Positions 29,815-42,385 of a DNA stretch of 64,000 nt are shown here, piece after piece; the first letter of the stretch is position 1, and every line of letters starts with the position of its first letter. The stretch comes from Limnomonas spitsbergensis (taxonomy: Eukaryota; Chlorophyta; Chlorophyceae; Chlamydomonadales): NCBI GenBank assembly GCA_037349105.1, contig JAYJMM010000004.1, positions 4,119,001 through 4,183,000 of the forward strand. Reading direction: 5' to 3'. The notes under the pieces are model-generated. The model ran no database searches. It saw only the letters and a list, made by a program, of their open reading frames with translations, and was not told where the DNA came from. Position numbers and translations under genes: made by a program.

Positions 29815-31990
29815 AGGATTCAGCCTATCAACAAGCAGGGCGACCCCCTTGATCCCGGTAATTACCAGCCCATTACCATCACCAGCGTGCTGTACAGGCT
29901 GTATGCTAACATGCTGACCGCCATCACTGATCATTGGGCACGCTTGCGCGAGCACATCCCTCCTGAACAGCTCAGATTTCAGCGGCACCGTAGCACGCTA
30001 CAGGCCGCTTTCCTCCTCAGGCATGGAGTTCATGCCCAACGGGCAGCTGGAGGCCATAGCAAGCTGCATGTGGCCTTTGTGGACTTCAACAAGGCCTATG
30101 ACTGTGTGCCCCAGGGGCAGCTTTGGCAGCATCTGTCTGAGCATCTGCACATGCCATCAGGCATGTTGCGCGCCATGCAAGCCCTTAACAGAGGGAAGTC
30201 AACACGCACAGACGGCCATAAAAGCACCGGCCCTAATCCTTGCACCAGAGGTATCAAGCAGGGCTGCCCTCAAGCTCCCCGCTCTTCAGCCTCTACATCA
30301 GCGACCTGCTGAGTTTTAATGCAGCGAAATGCCTGGCAGAGGGCGTTACACTGAAGGCGGGGCCACGACTCAGATGCCTGTTATATGCGAATGATCTCTC
30401 CCTGCCAACCGGCAGCCAGGTAGGACTTGGAGTTCGGCAGCCACTTAGCAGCGCATCGCAGGCGACCAGCTCATGCGTGCATAAACGGCCAAGATAGGAC
30501 AATGCTGAAGCGTGCCCAATAATTCTTAGACATTATTATACACGAGAGCGGCAGCATGAAGAATGCTATGCAAGGTTGAGAGGTGCCTCTGGCTGCCGCG
30601 CTGCTCTGTGTCCACCGCATGGCCGCCAAGGTGCGTCTGAGGCATCTGCCCACACGCATCCGGTTGGCGTCAGTCTATGCTGCGCCTGCGGCCAACTACG
30701 GTGGTGTGGTGTGGGCCACCAGTCACCTTAAGCCGCGGCTCTGGCTCGAGAGCCGGATGCAGTCATTCTTGCTTCAGCACCTGTGCCTGGCTTTTCCTCC
30801 AAACTCTTTAGTTGGGCGCCCACGCGGCCGAGCCTTTTTTGAGCAGGGCCCAGAGGTGTAACGTCATTGACCGGCGCCAGGCTGCGGGGCTACCTATTTC
30901 CGCCACCAGCTGGGGGATCATGAGGGAGCGGCAGATCCATCCGGTACAGCGAGGATGGTGGCAGCACGTACTCCGCTTCTAAAATGCAGTGGTAGCACCG
31001 GCAGCACAGCAACATAGCCCCCTCGCTGGCGGCTGACACAGCGGCTGACATGCAGCTCGCTGTCACACAGAGCATCAAAGGGCGTACCTCGTGTATGGTA
31101 TTGCTTAGTGCCTTGGAGGATCTGGAGCAGGGAGTAGCCGTCCTCAAACTCGAGTAGACAGCATCTGCTCTGCAGCCTCTAGCCGCAACAGAGGTGCTGG
31201 CGCTAGCGGACGCAGCCTACGAGAAAGCGCAGCTTGAGGTCGTCGGCCTAGGGGATCCCAGAGACCCAGTTACTGAGCATAGGTGTGCCTATCGCACCTG
31301 GTTTCAGCCAACAGCGGGCGCACGCAGGCAAGGAGCCGCACCAGCAAGAGGGAGTGTGCTTGTGTGCACACGAACTTGAGGCTGCGGTTCGGCGCAACCA
31401 GCACGGCCGATGCTAGGGGAAGGCGCAGCGGTCAGCAGTGTAACACCCGCTGCTGCCAGCGATGGTGAGCAAGTGGAGGCGGTGAGCATGTGGAGGTCGC
31501 ACTACATGCTTGCTGCCAGTGCCCCAGCGGGTAAGATCATCTTAGGGAGCGGGGATGGGTAAGCCCACCAGTTCGAGCTAGAGACTTGCAAGCTTTGTAC
31601 CAGGGCAGGCTAGAATGGGATGCTCTGACTATTGTGGAGGATGTGGTAGCTTTCGCTCAGTCGTTTCAGAGGCCAGGGCTTCCTGTCTAGTACATTTATT
31701 CCCAGCCAGTTATGTGTCCCTTTTTTCTTGTTTCCTCATTGCCAGATTTTCTTGACCAACTGCTTGCTATGTTTGTTTCCTGTTTTTGCCTCCCCTTTTC
31801 TTGTTTGTTGAGGGCTAGGATCTGGACGGGCTGGAGATTCTTCAGACTTCCTTTTCTTTTGGGGATGGTCTTTTCCCTCTCCGTCTGCTCCTTTCATTTC
31901 TCCTCTGGCCTTTAAATTATTTCCTCCCGACCAGACAGTCGGGCACCCATGCGGCCGAGCCTTTTCAGCATGGCCCAGAGGTGTTACGTC
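29815..31990 (+). mobile_element. LINE family copy B: degenerate reverse transcriptase through 3' tail
   Basis: The plus strand encodes a non-LTR RT start: NYQPITITSVLYRLYANML, then VAFVDFNKAYDCVPQGQLW (the FxDFxKAYD motif) and RGIKQGCPQ. A frameshift follows and then RCLLYANDLSLP, where the catalytic YADD is YAND. Downstream come HRMAAKVRLRHLPTRIRLAS and the family C-terminal region. The 3' tail ends near 31990 with ATGCGGCCGAGCCTTTTCAG. Frames are broken many times, so it is inactive. An extra piece of tail-like sequence interrupts it near 30795-30875. Confidence 0.8.
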
Positions 31991-32226
31991 ATTGACATAT
32001 AACCGTTCCTGATGTTTCTATCTTTTGTAGAGGCTAGACTAAGCCATGACATGTGCCTGAATTTGACATGAACATTGAGGTGCAAAATCGAAGGACAATA
32101 GCACTGACAATTAAAGGGCCAATGTCAATACACCATAAGAGGGCCGAGCAGAGCAAGCAAAGGAGAATCACAGCCAGCTGTTGTTCGAAATAAAATACCG
32201 GTAGGACAGCATGGGGCGTCCCAGGT
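31991..32226. other. Short intergenic gap between LINE copy B and the CtpA gene
   Basis: Contains the 3' untranslated region of the minus-strand protease gene. A TACCGGTA palindrome lies at 32196-32203. Confidence 0.4.
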
Positions 32227-35200
32227 TTATTGAAAGAGTTTGGGAGCATCAGGTGCCTGCAGCACCTTACAAACTTTGCTCTCTGAGATTGGGACGGAGT
32301 CTGCCGTAATGATCAAATCTGGCGAGATCCCAATCTTGTTGATGTCCGTCCCCGAGGGAGTTTGGTACCTAAACACGAGCATGGACGGGGCAACCGGATC
32401 AGTGTTCCTTTTCACTGCGCCAGGTTTTTTGAGGGGCCGCCAAGTGTCCACCAACGAGCCTATGGGTACCGAACCTGGACCGACCAACAGCTGGTAGCCC
32501 AAGCAGCAGGGTTGACTGCACCAATGCCTTCTGGCCCAAGCCGGGTTGTAGCTGAAGTGGAGCTGAAACACCTCACAAACAACTACGACCGGATGCCACT
32601 CAGTAAAACATGGATAATGGTGGCATGAGTTGCATGGAAACATGCCTACAGCCTACCAGCATTTAAAAATAATAAAACAGTTTTTCAAGGTCGTGTCGCA
32701 GGGAGCAACATCATAACATAATCACATATTTTAATACTTTTATTATGTGCCTACCTGAACGCGCTTTCCTTTGTCAAATTCCTGTGCCCTCCTGTGCCCT
32801 CCTGTGCCCAATCCTCTATCATCAGTTCACAACCCGCTTCCTCGCCCAATTTGACAGGCAGTATCGGCCAACTCCTACCTTGCGACTGTGACCGCAACTC
32901 CCGAGCCATCCGAAAGGTTCACAACGGTTTGGATGAGGCCCTTGCCGAACGTGAGGCTCTCTCCAACGATTGTCGCCCTCTTGTTGTCTTTCAGGGCACC
33001 AGAAAGGACCTGTCAAGACACATCAACATAGCAGAGCTTGAAGGTGGCATATGGTGCATGGCTGGCAGGCTACAATACCAGGGGGGTCCGAGCATTGTTT
33101 CCTGTAGCGCACTTCAGCTACACTTCAGCTAAACCACAGCCTATGGTGGGGGGGGCAATGCTGCAAGCAGAGAGCAAGCTTAGATCCCCATCGGTGTAAT
33201 GGTGACCAGCCCCCAAAGGTGGCCTGATGTGCACGAAAATAAGCAATGGAACTTTCACGCCCCTGAGCTCACGGAGCCACAACCTGCCCTCCTCACCTCA
33301 GATGCGCTTGCGGTGCCCTTATTCACCAGGACAGACAAAGGTGACGATTTATCCAGGGCAAGCCCCTCTGACGAGTAGATGTCGCGGACGCCATTGGCAT
33401 CTGCAATGAGGACTATGTCGCCTGAGTTGATGAGAGCTCGAGCCACCTGGACCCCTGGAGGGCGCATAATAAAGACTGTGTCAGTCGCTAACAAAGGGTG
33501 TAGGGCAGAAAGCGGGAACGAGAAGCCCATCATCTAAAATAATTAAATAATGTTTCCACAGGGAATGGCATCCCTCGGGTCCATTTTTAAAAGCTTTGGC
33601 TTGTGTGGCCTGCAAAAACCTGCTGTCCCCCTCACACACCTGCTGGGAACAGGCCCCCTCCATTGTTCCGGATATCCAGCACGAGCCTCTCAGCCCCTGC
33701 ATCCTGCAAGGAAGGGAAATCAGGGCCCTACCCATCAGGAGTTGAAGTGTGGATATGCTGCACAAATAAATTGCATGGCATGTGATGATATGAGCATACC
33801 TGACCTGACCCCACCCGCAAGACACTCAACCCTTACCCAGGTATCAACGCTCATTTTCATTGTGACCTCTCAATCCAACAGGCCAGCTGTGCCTCACCCG
33901 GATGGCAAAACAGTCCGAACTCATTGCCCATGCACAGTCCAGGCCATGAATGAGGACAAGATGCAAACCTTGACGGCGAGGAGTGCGTCGGTGAAGGCTG
34001 CGGCTGTCTTGCTGCTGAAAGTTGCAATCCGGATGTAGCCCAGAGGCCCTTGTGCCCCCGTCGGGCCCACTGAGGGGGACACATCCGAGCATAAGACGGA
34101 GCTGACAGGATTGACCACCAGCTTCTCCCTGCAGGCAAGGGTCTGAGGTGTGGAAGCTGAAGGATCGTAGGCCATTTGCCTTAAACTCAACTTCTTTGTA
34201 GGATAGGGATTCAGAGGAATGCTGCCTTGCAGATTGCTTGTCACTGGCACAGCTGTGCAGCATGTTATAGAGCCTGTTTAGGCCTTGCCAGACCAACATT
34301 GGGGGGGGCGCCGTTTGGCCTCCACTGGACATATTGGGACTATACCGTAAATGGTCTACAGCTGGCGGCCCGAGTAGCAGGCGTTGCTGCATCAAGCCCT
34401 GACGGCTGCAGCTGAAGTGTAGCTGAGGCACCCTTAAACAAACACTTGTAGATAATTATCATGAACAGCTTTCTCCTACCACTCCACCACCTTCCTAACG
34501 CACAGCAATATAATGGAATGTCCATGAGAAGAGAGAGTACTCATCACTCATTATGTGGGTGCAGCCTTAAGGTTGGGTCATTTTGGTAGGTCACGCTTGG
34601 TTGAACTGTGAGGTCATACTTGGACTTTGTAAGCCACCAAGAGCTAAGATAGACAGGATGACACATGTAGGCTGAGCCATTCATTACCAAGCAGGCGAGA
34701 TGATTTGTGTGGGCACCTGATCATGCAACCTACTCTTGTGTGCCTTGCTAAATGATGAGCCCCTGACAATCTCCTCCCTGAAAGCAGCTCTGTCGTGCCT
34801 TTTCCCAAGTAAGGCAACCAAGGAAATTGTTTGGACAAAGCTCCCATCAAATACCCCCCCCCTTCCCCCTCACCTGGTCAGCAGCAGATCCTTGACGACT
34901 GAATCCCCGAGATGCTTCACAGACATCGTCACTTGAGTGCCGACCTCGCCGAGCAGCAAGTCGCTCGCTTCATAGAGAGACAAGCCTGCGGTGGGCTTGC
35001 CGTCAATCGCAATTATGGCATCTCCAGCCTTGACACCTCCCAACTCTGCGGGGCCTCCGGGCAGTGGCGTGACGACCTGCACACCGGGGCGGCTGTGAAC
35101 CTATGCAGGCTAGAGGCACATGGGCAGGCTAGCAGCACATGGGCAGAGTAGCGGTACATGGGCAGGCTAGCGGCACGTGGGCATGCGGCCTATCAGGTCA

Positions 35201-37009
35201 TGGGTTTGTTTCCTAACGGCACATGGGCATTAGGACTACCGGGGCGCAAAGTTATGCACATGCCCAGAGCCATGATTTAGGCCCCGCACAACAACTCTAA
35301 GGAAACGCTGAAATCAGCAAAAGGAAGTAAGGCGCCCCTTGCCTCATCAAGCAGTGTGGAGCTCACCTCTAGGTTGCCTACGCTTCCGGATGATGGATAC
35401 GTCACCTCAACTCCAACACCAGTGACAGACCCTGCATGAGGGCAGCACCAATTATGTAAGGGCCCTTGAGCAACAGTTCAGCTACATCATGGCCTAATGC
35501 AAGGGGGGCCTAGCGCAGCAAGCCCAATAGGGTCACCAGCCATGAGCTGGTCAAGGTTTGATCTCAATCAGGCCTATTGTGGCAGACCATCGTATTCGCG
35601 CATTACAGTGAACACTGGACAAGCTTGTTGTCTTGACCATGCTCATCCTGGGCTGACTGCTCAGCAGCAATGAAGGAAGATGCAGCATGATTTTGATGCC
35701 TGTGTAATATTCTGTACATCCACGCCCTAGCTGCACAGCTCTGCTGCGCATGATACCAAATGCAGCAGAGCTTCTTTTTCCAGCGAAAAGTCCACATTAG
35801 TGGACCGCTCTGCGGCTACCGAAGGCCTGAATAGTGCCCCACCTTGGTCGGCCTAAGGCCGGGGTCCCAAGTAGCATGGCTGGCCGCACATGGGGTCTCC
35901 AGCCAAAGACCAGGCTGTAGCTGAGCTGTAGCCAAACTGTAGCAGAGTGATGAAAAAAAGACACTGACCTGCAGTGCCGCGGCGCAGTGCCGACAGCCTG
36001 TCAGGTGTGAGGAAACGAGTGAAGGGATCGTCCAGGCTCGCCAGCAGCTTAGTGATGGCTGCATACGTCTCCTGCCTGGTATCCATGGACTGTGACTTGA
36101 GGTACTGCTCTCGGACCTAAGGCCGGTGGCAGTCAAGGAGATGGCAGCCAAGGTGGCAGTCAAGGAGCTGGCACACAGGCCAGGAATAGTGGATGCCAGC
36201 AGGTCTGCAAGGCATTTCATGCATGCAGCGTCTCGATGGGCTGCACTCGCAAGCCTAGGCTGGTCAGGTGCAAGCCAAGTCTGGCCACAAGCATGAGCAT
36301 GCGGGAATGAGCCGAGCTGCAGTGCAGGATATTGGTCATGTAAGAGGCTGATATCTTGTTCAACCACCCAGCTAATATATCATGGCCATGCAGACCAAGT
36401 GTGTGCAAGGCTTCCTTGTAGCGATGGAAAGTGCCGGCATCTATCAATGATCAATTGACCAGCATGGGTCCAGCTTGCAAGTGTCTGTAATAGGGAGGTC
36501 AGCTAGCTTTGTATGCCAGCTTGTTGGCATCAGTTTTGAGAGATTTACATTCCTACCCTGAACCAGGTTTGACCGTTGAAGCCCTTGTCCACGTATGCCC
36601 GATCCACGGCCCTCCATGCCTGTACAGCACGTGGGTAAAAGAAGGGGAGGCCAGGGTTGGGACAGCAACACAGCGTACTGCTGAGAGGCATTGATCAAAT
36701 TATGAGAAAACGTTTGCCTTGCAGATGAGAGAAGCGTGCCTCACCTCCAGGAACAGCAGCTGCTCAGTGGTGACTGCTGATGCTGGGGGCAGCAGCGGAC
36801 TGCCCATCATGAGGCCCACAGCCAGAGCCAGAGAGGCTGCGCATGTGCCGATCTGCTGGCCCACGACATACAAAATTTAACGTCTGTATCAGCTGTTGAT
36901 GGAAACATCCATGCGTGCGCAGCCCTCGGCAAGACCTTACCCTCTTGGCTAGTGACGTGGTGGGCTGATGGGCCTGCACCGGGGGGATTTGCTGCCGAAA
37001 GGTTCCCAT
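32227..37009 (-). CDS. ctpA: Carboxyl-terminal processing protease (CtpA, S41 family), 11 exons
   Basis: About 436 residues. Exons (minus): 37009-36941, 36852-36745, 36619-36557, 36116-35969, 35431-35367, 35076-34874, 34128-33969, 33703-33640, 33454-33297, 33009-32879, 32368-32227. In land plants and algae this lumenal Ser/Lys protease trims precursor D1 of photosystem II, allowing manganese-cluster assembly. Seen here: a short basic N-terminus, then a hydrophobic stretch ending LLPPASA (lumen-targeting type); AWRAVDRAYVDKGFNGQTWF; DDPFTRFLTPDRL; a PDZ domain (VVTPLPGGPAELGGVKAGDA); LVLDIRNNGGGLFPAG; catalytic Ser in VNKGTASASE (about residue 343); catalytic Lys in LTFGKG (about 369), one residue further on than usual. 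The C-terminus contains VRYQTP-like RYQTPSGTDINKIGISPD. The true start could lie upstream, since the first exon gives only 23 residues. Introns hold SINE-like repeats and a minisatellite. Confidence 0.93.
32430..32575 (+). repeat. SINE-like intronic repeat
   Basis: In the last CtpA intron, opposite to the gene. Its core is ACCGACCAACAGCTGGTAGC then CCAAGCAGCAGGG, and its tail is CCGGGTTGTAGCTGAAGTGG then AGCTGAAAC. It is the best preserved member of the family in this window. Confidence 0.55.
33060..33180 (-). repeat. SINE-like repeat tail, inverted copy
   Basis: The minus strand shows TTTAGCTGAAGTGTAGCTGA then AGTGCGCTACAGG, matching the tail of the family. The core is poorly preserved. It lies in the intron between CtpA exons 9 and 10. 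Confidence 0.4.
34275..34435 (+). repeat. SINE-like intronic repeat
   Basis: In the intron between CtpA exons 6 and 7. Core: CAGCTGGCGGCCCGAGTAGC then AGGCGTTGCTGCATCAAGCC. Tail: CTGCAGCTGAAGTGTAGCTG then AGGC. It is closely related to the 24.2 and 32.5 kb copies. Confidence 0.55.
35098..35190. repeat. Intronic minisatellite, about 20-bp unit
   Basis: Four to five units of the form GGCAGGCTAGCGGCACATG in the CtpA intron between exons 5 and 6, with single-base changes (GAGG, CAGC, CGGT, CGGC before ACATG/ACGTG). Two further GCACATGGGCA fragments follow at about 35217-35230. Confidence 0.75.
35820..35950 (+). repeat. SINE-like intronic repeat, diverged
   Basis: In the intron between CtpA exons 4 and 5. 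Shows GGTCGGCCTAAGGCCGGGGT, GACCAGGCTGTAGCTGAGCT and a duplicated GTAG tail. It is more diverged than the other copies. Confidence 0.4.
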
Positions 37010-37812
37010 GCACCTGACCTGGAACACCCTGCGAATAAATCCATCTGCCTTATGTGGTTGAGCTCAATATTCAGTTGCTCTGCTCTGCCTCTTCATCCAG
37101 ATCCGTATTTCGCAACACACCTGCGGTCATGCCCGCCGGGTGGGCTCTTCGCGATGGTGCGATGAGACCTGCCCTGATGATTGATCCGATTGAATGAAAT
37201 CATGATCAAAAGCAGACATAAGTCTGCACTTCTTTCGGCAGGTGGATTCAACAATTCGTGGACTTCGTTAGTACCCGTACTTCATGAAAGAGTGAGCCCT
37301 GTGACCATGAGAGGTCAGTGGGGTGCAGCTTAGATGCCATGGTCACTGTGTTGGTCGGAACAGCAATTATAATGTCGTCACGTTGATTCGTTGATGAACC
37401 TTCTTTGGCCATGATCCTAATCTACAGCAGACTGAAGCGTCTGGGCGCTCCCCCGACTGCTGAGGGGGCTGAGGCTCATGCTTTTCACCCAAATATTTTT
37501 GATCTATGAAGCTGGTTTGGGGGTGAGTTCGGACGAACACGAACATTGCTTGAATGAAGGCAAACCAGGCGTTTTGTCTGTGTCCTTTCAGACATGCGTA
37601 AATTACATCTGTCACTGTCAACAGAATTTGTCTCAGATGAGTTTCTGTATGACTTTCCAGTTTCCACATGAGATGGAAACTGGAGCCATACATCGCTGCT
37701 TGCTATTTACATGCCATTGCTGCTATTGCAAAGCCCAGCAAGTACCATCGATTACATCACATATTCACATGGCAAAGCAAAACAATCCAAACACAAAGAG
37801 CAGATAAAGCTC
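37010..37812. other. Intergenic region between uS11 and CtpA genes
   Basis: Should include the CtpA promoter and 5' leader. A short upstream exon for CtpA may be here (for example an ATG-ACC-GCA-G before GTGTGT near 37120), but its phase does not join the next exon. No other gene is seen. Confidence 0.4.
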
Positions 37813-38978
<1,166 letters not shown>

Positions 38979-40689
38979 CTTGTCTTAAGAGAGAGAGAGA
39001 TGGAGGAGACCGACGAAATAGCAGGCAAAAGCCGTACGGCAAGCCCCCTAAATTTTCCACAAGCGCGAAACAGAGGCGCAAACACATGGGTGATGCTGAA
39101 TCCCTCCCGCTACTCTTGCATTTGAACTTAATGACTACTTTCATGTCCATTCTTGTAACTGTCCATGGCCATTTGTTAATTAAGCAGTCCATCTTTAGTT
39201 CTGCTTACCCTTCAAGTCCAACCTATCCAAGAGCAACCTTCATTTAGTATTTGCATCTCGAGACCTGGTTTCCTCTGTGGCTGTTGACGGCCCTCGCTGT
39301 ATCAATACTAAACATTTTGGAAGCAGCACACCGGTGTGCCAGTGCGACAAAGCTGAAGAAGTGGTATTACCACCTCCTGCTGCTCTATTGAGACCTGAAA
39401 GATTCTACACATCACCAGAATTGAACCCCTTTGCAGCTAAGTATACTGTTATGCTGCTTCAATGATACACAATGATTTACCTAGAGAGGTATGTTACCTT
39501 GTGATCATACTATGATCTGGTTGATGATAAGGTGTGTCACGTTGTCAGCCAGCTGTGCTTGTTTGTAAGACGGGTTGGGCGTCCGGTCTCACATCTTGAT
39601 AAGCCCAAGCAAAAGAAAATACCACTGCATCCCGAGATTCACTTACAGGACTTGGAAGACGTTTGGAGGCTACGTTCCTACCATGGCCCCACCCACGTCA
39701 ATGCAGCCTTTGAGCAATCTTCTGATAGCATCATCCGTATCGAGCTGTCCTCGTGCCCATGAGGAATTCAGTCAAACAATGATGGTGCCAAATTGTCACC
39801 CTGGCAGGCCTTAAGACTCCTAGAGGCCTGTCCGAACTGTCAGGTCAGTCCTGGTCACATAAATACAAATCGTATGCAGTGAAGCATCGTCCAGTGCTAG
39901 CTCCTGTCCAACGCCATCCTATGCCTCCCAAACCCCTTGTCTTCCATCTGACCCCCTCCTTCTCTTCCCTTCACCATGTTACTAGACTCTCCTTGACAGC
40001 ATCCTTTGCGGCCTAGCAATGATTGTCCTCCCCGAGCACCATTCCACCCGGTTTTAAGCGATCGCTAGCTGGGTCTTAGGCCTGACTGTATCCCCCGACT
40101 CCTCCTTCCCTTGCTCCTCGGGTATGTTGCAGTTTGATAAGCGGCTCACTTTCCCCCTTGCAAACTGGAGGGCTGCTTTGGGGACTCCTGGTAAACTGGT
40201 AAGTGTCTGGGGGCTTTGGGCATGGTTTAATTCAGCCATACGAGTCTTGAAATACCAGAGTATCACCATATGCGGTATCCTTCATATTCAAATAGCTTTA
40301 AGCCTTAGTCCTGCATGGAGCGGCATGAAGTGACGTTGCTAGGGATTTTGGTTTGCTGCCAGTCTGTCATTGTTGGAGGTTGTGGCCCTGTCCTTGGACT
40401 GCTTTCTTCAGAAACAAAGATCATCTTATCTTAGTGCCTTAATGCTCATTTCCAGTGTGTCCTTTCAGAGATCTGCAGCTCTTCAGAAAACAGCAATTCT
40501 TATGCCGTTTGGTGTTGTTACCCTGGTTAGTGCACCGGTGGTGCTGTGTTTTAGGTCAGCTTTAACAGATAACCGTCATGGCAGGTTGTGAACAAAAGAA
40601 GGCCTGGCCCGCATAGCTACTCAAATTGATACTGAAGGACAAGTGCTCGTCAACCGTCAACTTCAGAGACAACTTATATTCATGACATG
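38979..40689. other. 1.7-kb region without a recognised gene
   Basis: Upstream flank of the uS11 gene. ORFs up to 79 codons (39277-39814) show no recognised domain and no convincing splice partners. The TC repeat at 38990-39000 is close to the uS11 start. Confidence 0.4.
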
Positions 40690-42385
40690 TCCCAAGTGGA
40701 CCTGGCATGCCAATGACATAACACCTTTCGGCCATGCTGAAAAGGCTTGGCCGCATGGTTGCCCGACTGTCTGGACGGGAGGAAAAGAAACTTAAAGCTA
40801 GAGGTAAAGGAGAGGAACAGACGGTGAAAAATGAGGGGGCCGGGGAAATACCATCCCAAAAAGTGAAGAAAGTCCAAAGAACCCCCCAGCCCATACTGAT
40901 CCTAGCCTTCAACAAAGAGGAAAGAAACAAACACACCAGACAGTTGGTCAGGAAAACCTGAAAGAGGAAACAAAGAAAGGGACACAGTAATGGCTGAAAA
41001 TAGTAAAGAGGTAGGAAGCCCCGCCCTCTGAAACGACTGAGCCTCAACGAAAGCTACCACATCCTCCACAAAGGTCAGAGCATCCCACCCTAGCCTGCCC
41101 TGGTGCAAAGCCTGGAAGTCTGTAGCACTGTCTGGGGGCCTGCCCATCCCCGCTCCTTAAGGTGATCTTGCACGCTGGGGCATTGGAAGCAAGCATGTAT
41201 CGCGTCCCCCACATGCTCGCCGTCTCCCCTTGCCTGACATCGCTGACAGCACCGCTGCGCCTTCCCCTAGTGTCGGCCGTGCTGATTGCGCCAAGCCGCA
41301 GCCTTAAGTTTGTGCGCACACATGCACACTCCCTCTAGCTGGTGGGCTCCTTGCCTGGGCCATAACAGCGCCCGCTGTAGGCTGAAACCTGGCGCGGTAG
41401 GTGGCTGCAGACCTATGCTCCATGGCTGGGCCTCTGGGATCCCCTAGGCTGGCGACCTGCAGCCGCGCCCTCTCGTAGGCTGCGTCCGCTAGCGCCAGCA
41501 CCTCTGTTACGGGAAGAGGCTGCAGAGCAGTCGCTGCCTGACTCAGCTTGGGGACAAGTACTCCCTGCTCCAGGTCCTCCAAGGCACTAAGCAATTCCCT
41601 ACACCAGCTGCGCCTTTCGATGCTCTGTGTGACAGCGAGCTGCATGTCAGCCGCCATTAGGGGGCTGTTTTGCTGTGCTGCTGGTGCTACCGCTGCGTTG
41701 TAGAAGCGGATTACGTGCTGCCACAAACCTCGCTGTAACGGGTGGATCTGCAGCTCCCTCATGACCCCCCAGCTGGCGGCGGACGTAGGTAGCCCCGCAG
41801 CCTGGCGCAGGTGCTGAAACAAGCTTGACTGCGTCCTGCTCCTGAGGCAGTGCCGCAGCTTGAGGTGACTGGTGGCCGACACCATATCACCGTAGTTGTT
41901 CGCAGGCGCAGCATAGACTGACGCCAACCGGATGCGTGTGGGCAGACGCTTCAGACGCACCTTGGCGGCCATGCGGTGGACACGGTTCCGCGCGGCAGCC
42001 AGAGGCACCTCTCTACCTAGGATGGCCTTCTGCATGTTGCTGCTCTCGTGCTGAATGATCCCGGAGAATTTGCAATCTTGGACACGCTTCAGCACTGTCC
42101 TATCTGAGCCGTACACGCAGGTATGGGCTGGTCGCCTGCACTGCGCTGCTATTCGGCTGCCGAACTCCAAGATCTCGGTCTTGCTGACATTGACCTGGAG
42201 CTGTTTACCTGTCGCATATTCATGCAGGGCATCGAGCATGCGCTGCAGCCCTGACGGATGCCGGTTATCAGAGGGAGATCGTCCGCACATAACAGGCACC
42301 TGGCATTTGATCTTTGTGTAGTCCAGCAGAGCATCACATTTGATGCGTGGGACATGTGCCCGTAACCCGGTACAGGAACTTCATA
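40690..42385 (-). mobile_element. LINE family copy C: RT C-terminal half through 3' tail
   Basis: The minus strand keeps a 331-codon open frame (42299-41304) beginning just after the RT active site. The active-site piece RCLLCADDLPLITGIRQG lies in another frame at about 42290-42350. The long frame contains the thumb/connection region (LQVNVSKTEILEFGSRI) and the family C-terminal region. The 3' tail (GACAGTCGGGCAACCATGCG, then GCCAAGCCTTTTCAGCATGG on the minus strand) ends near 40700. It is truncated at the 5' end and frameshifted. Confidence 0.8.

Noticed and set aside
37100..37175. Upstream first exon for CtpA (ATG near 37122, minus)
   Set aside because: It has a good donor, but its phase gives a frameshift into the next exon, so ATG 37009 was kept as the provisional start.
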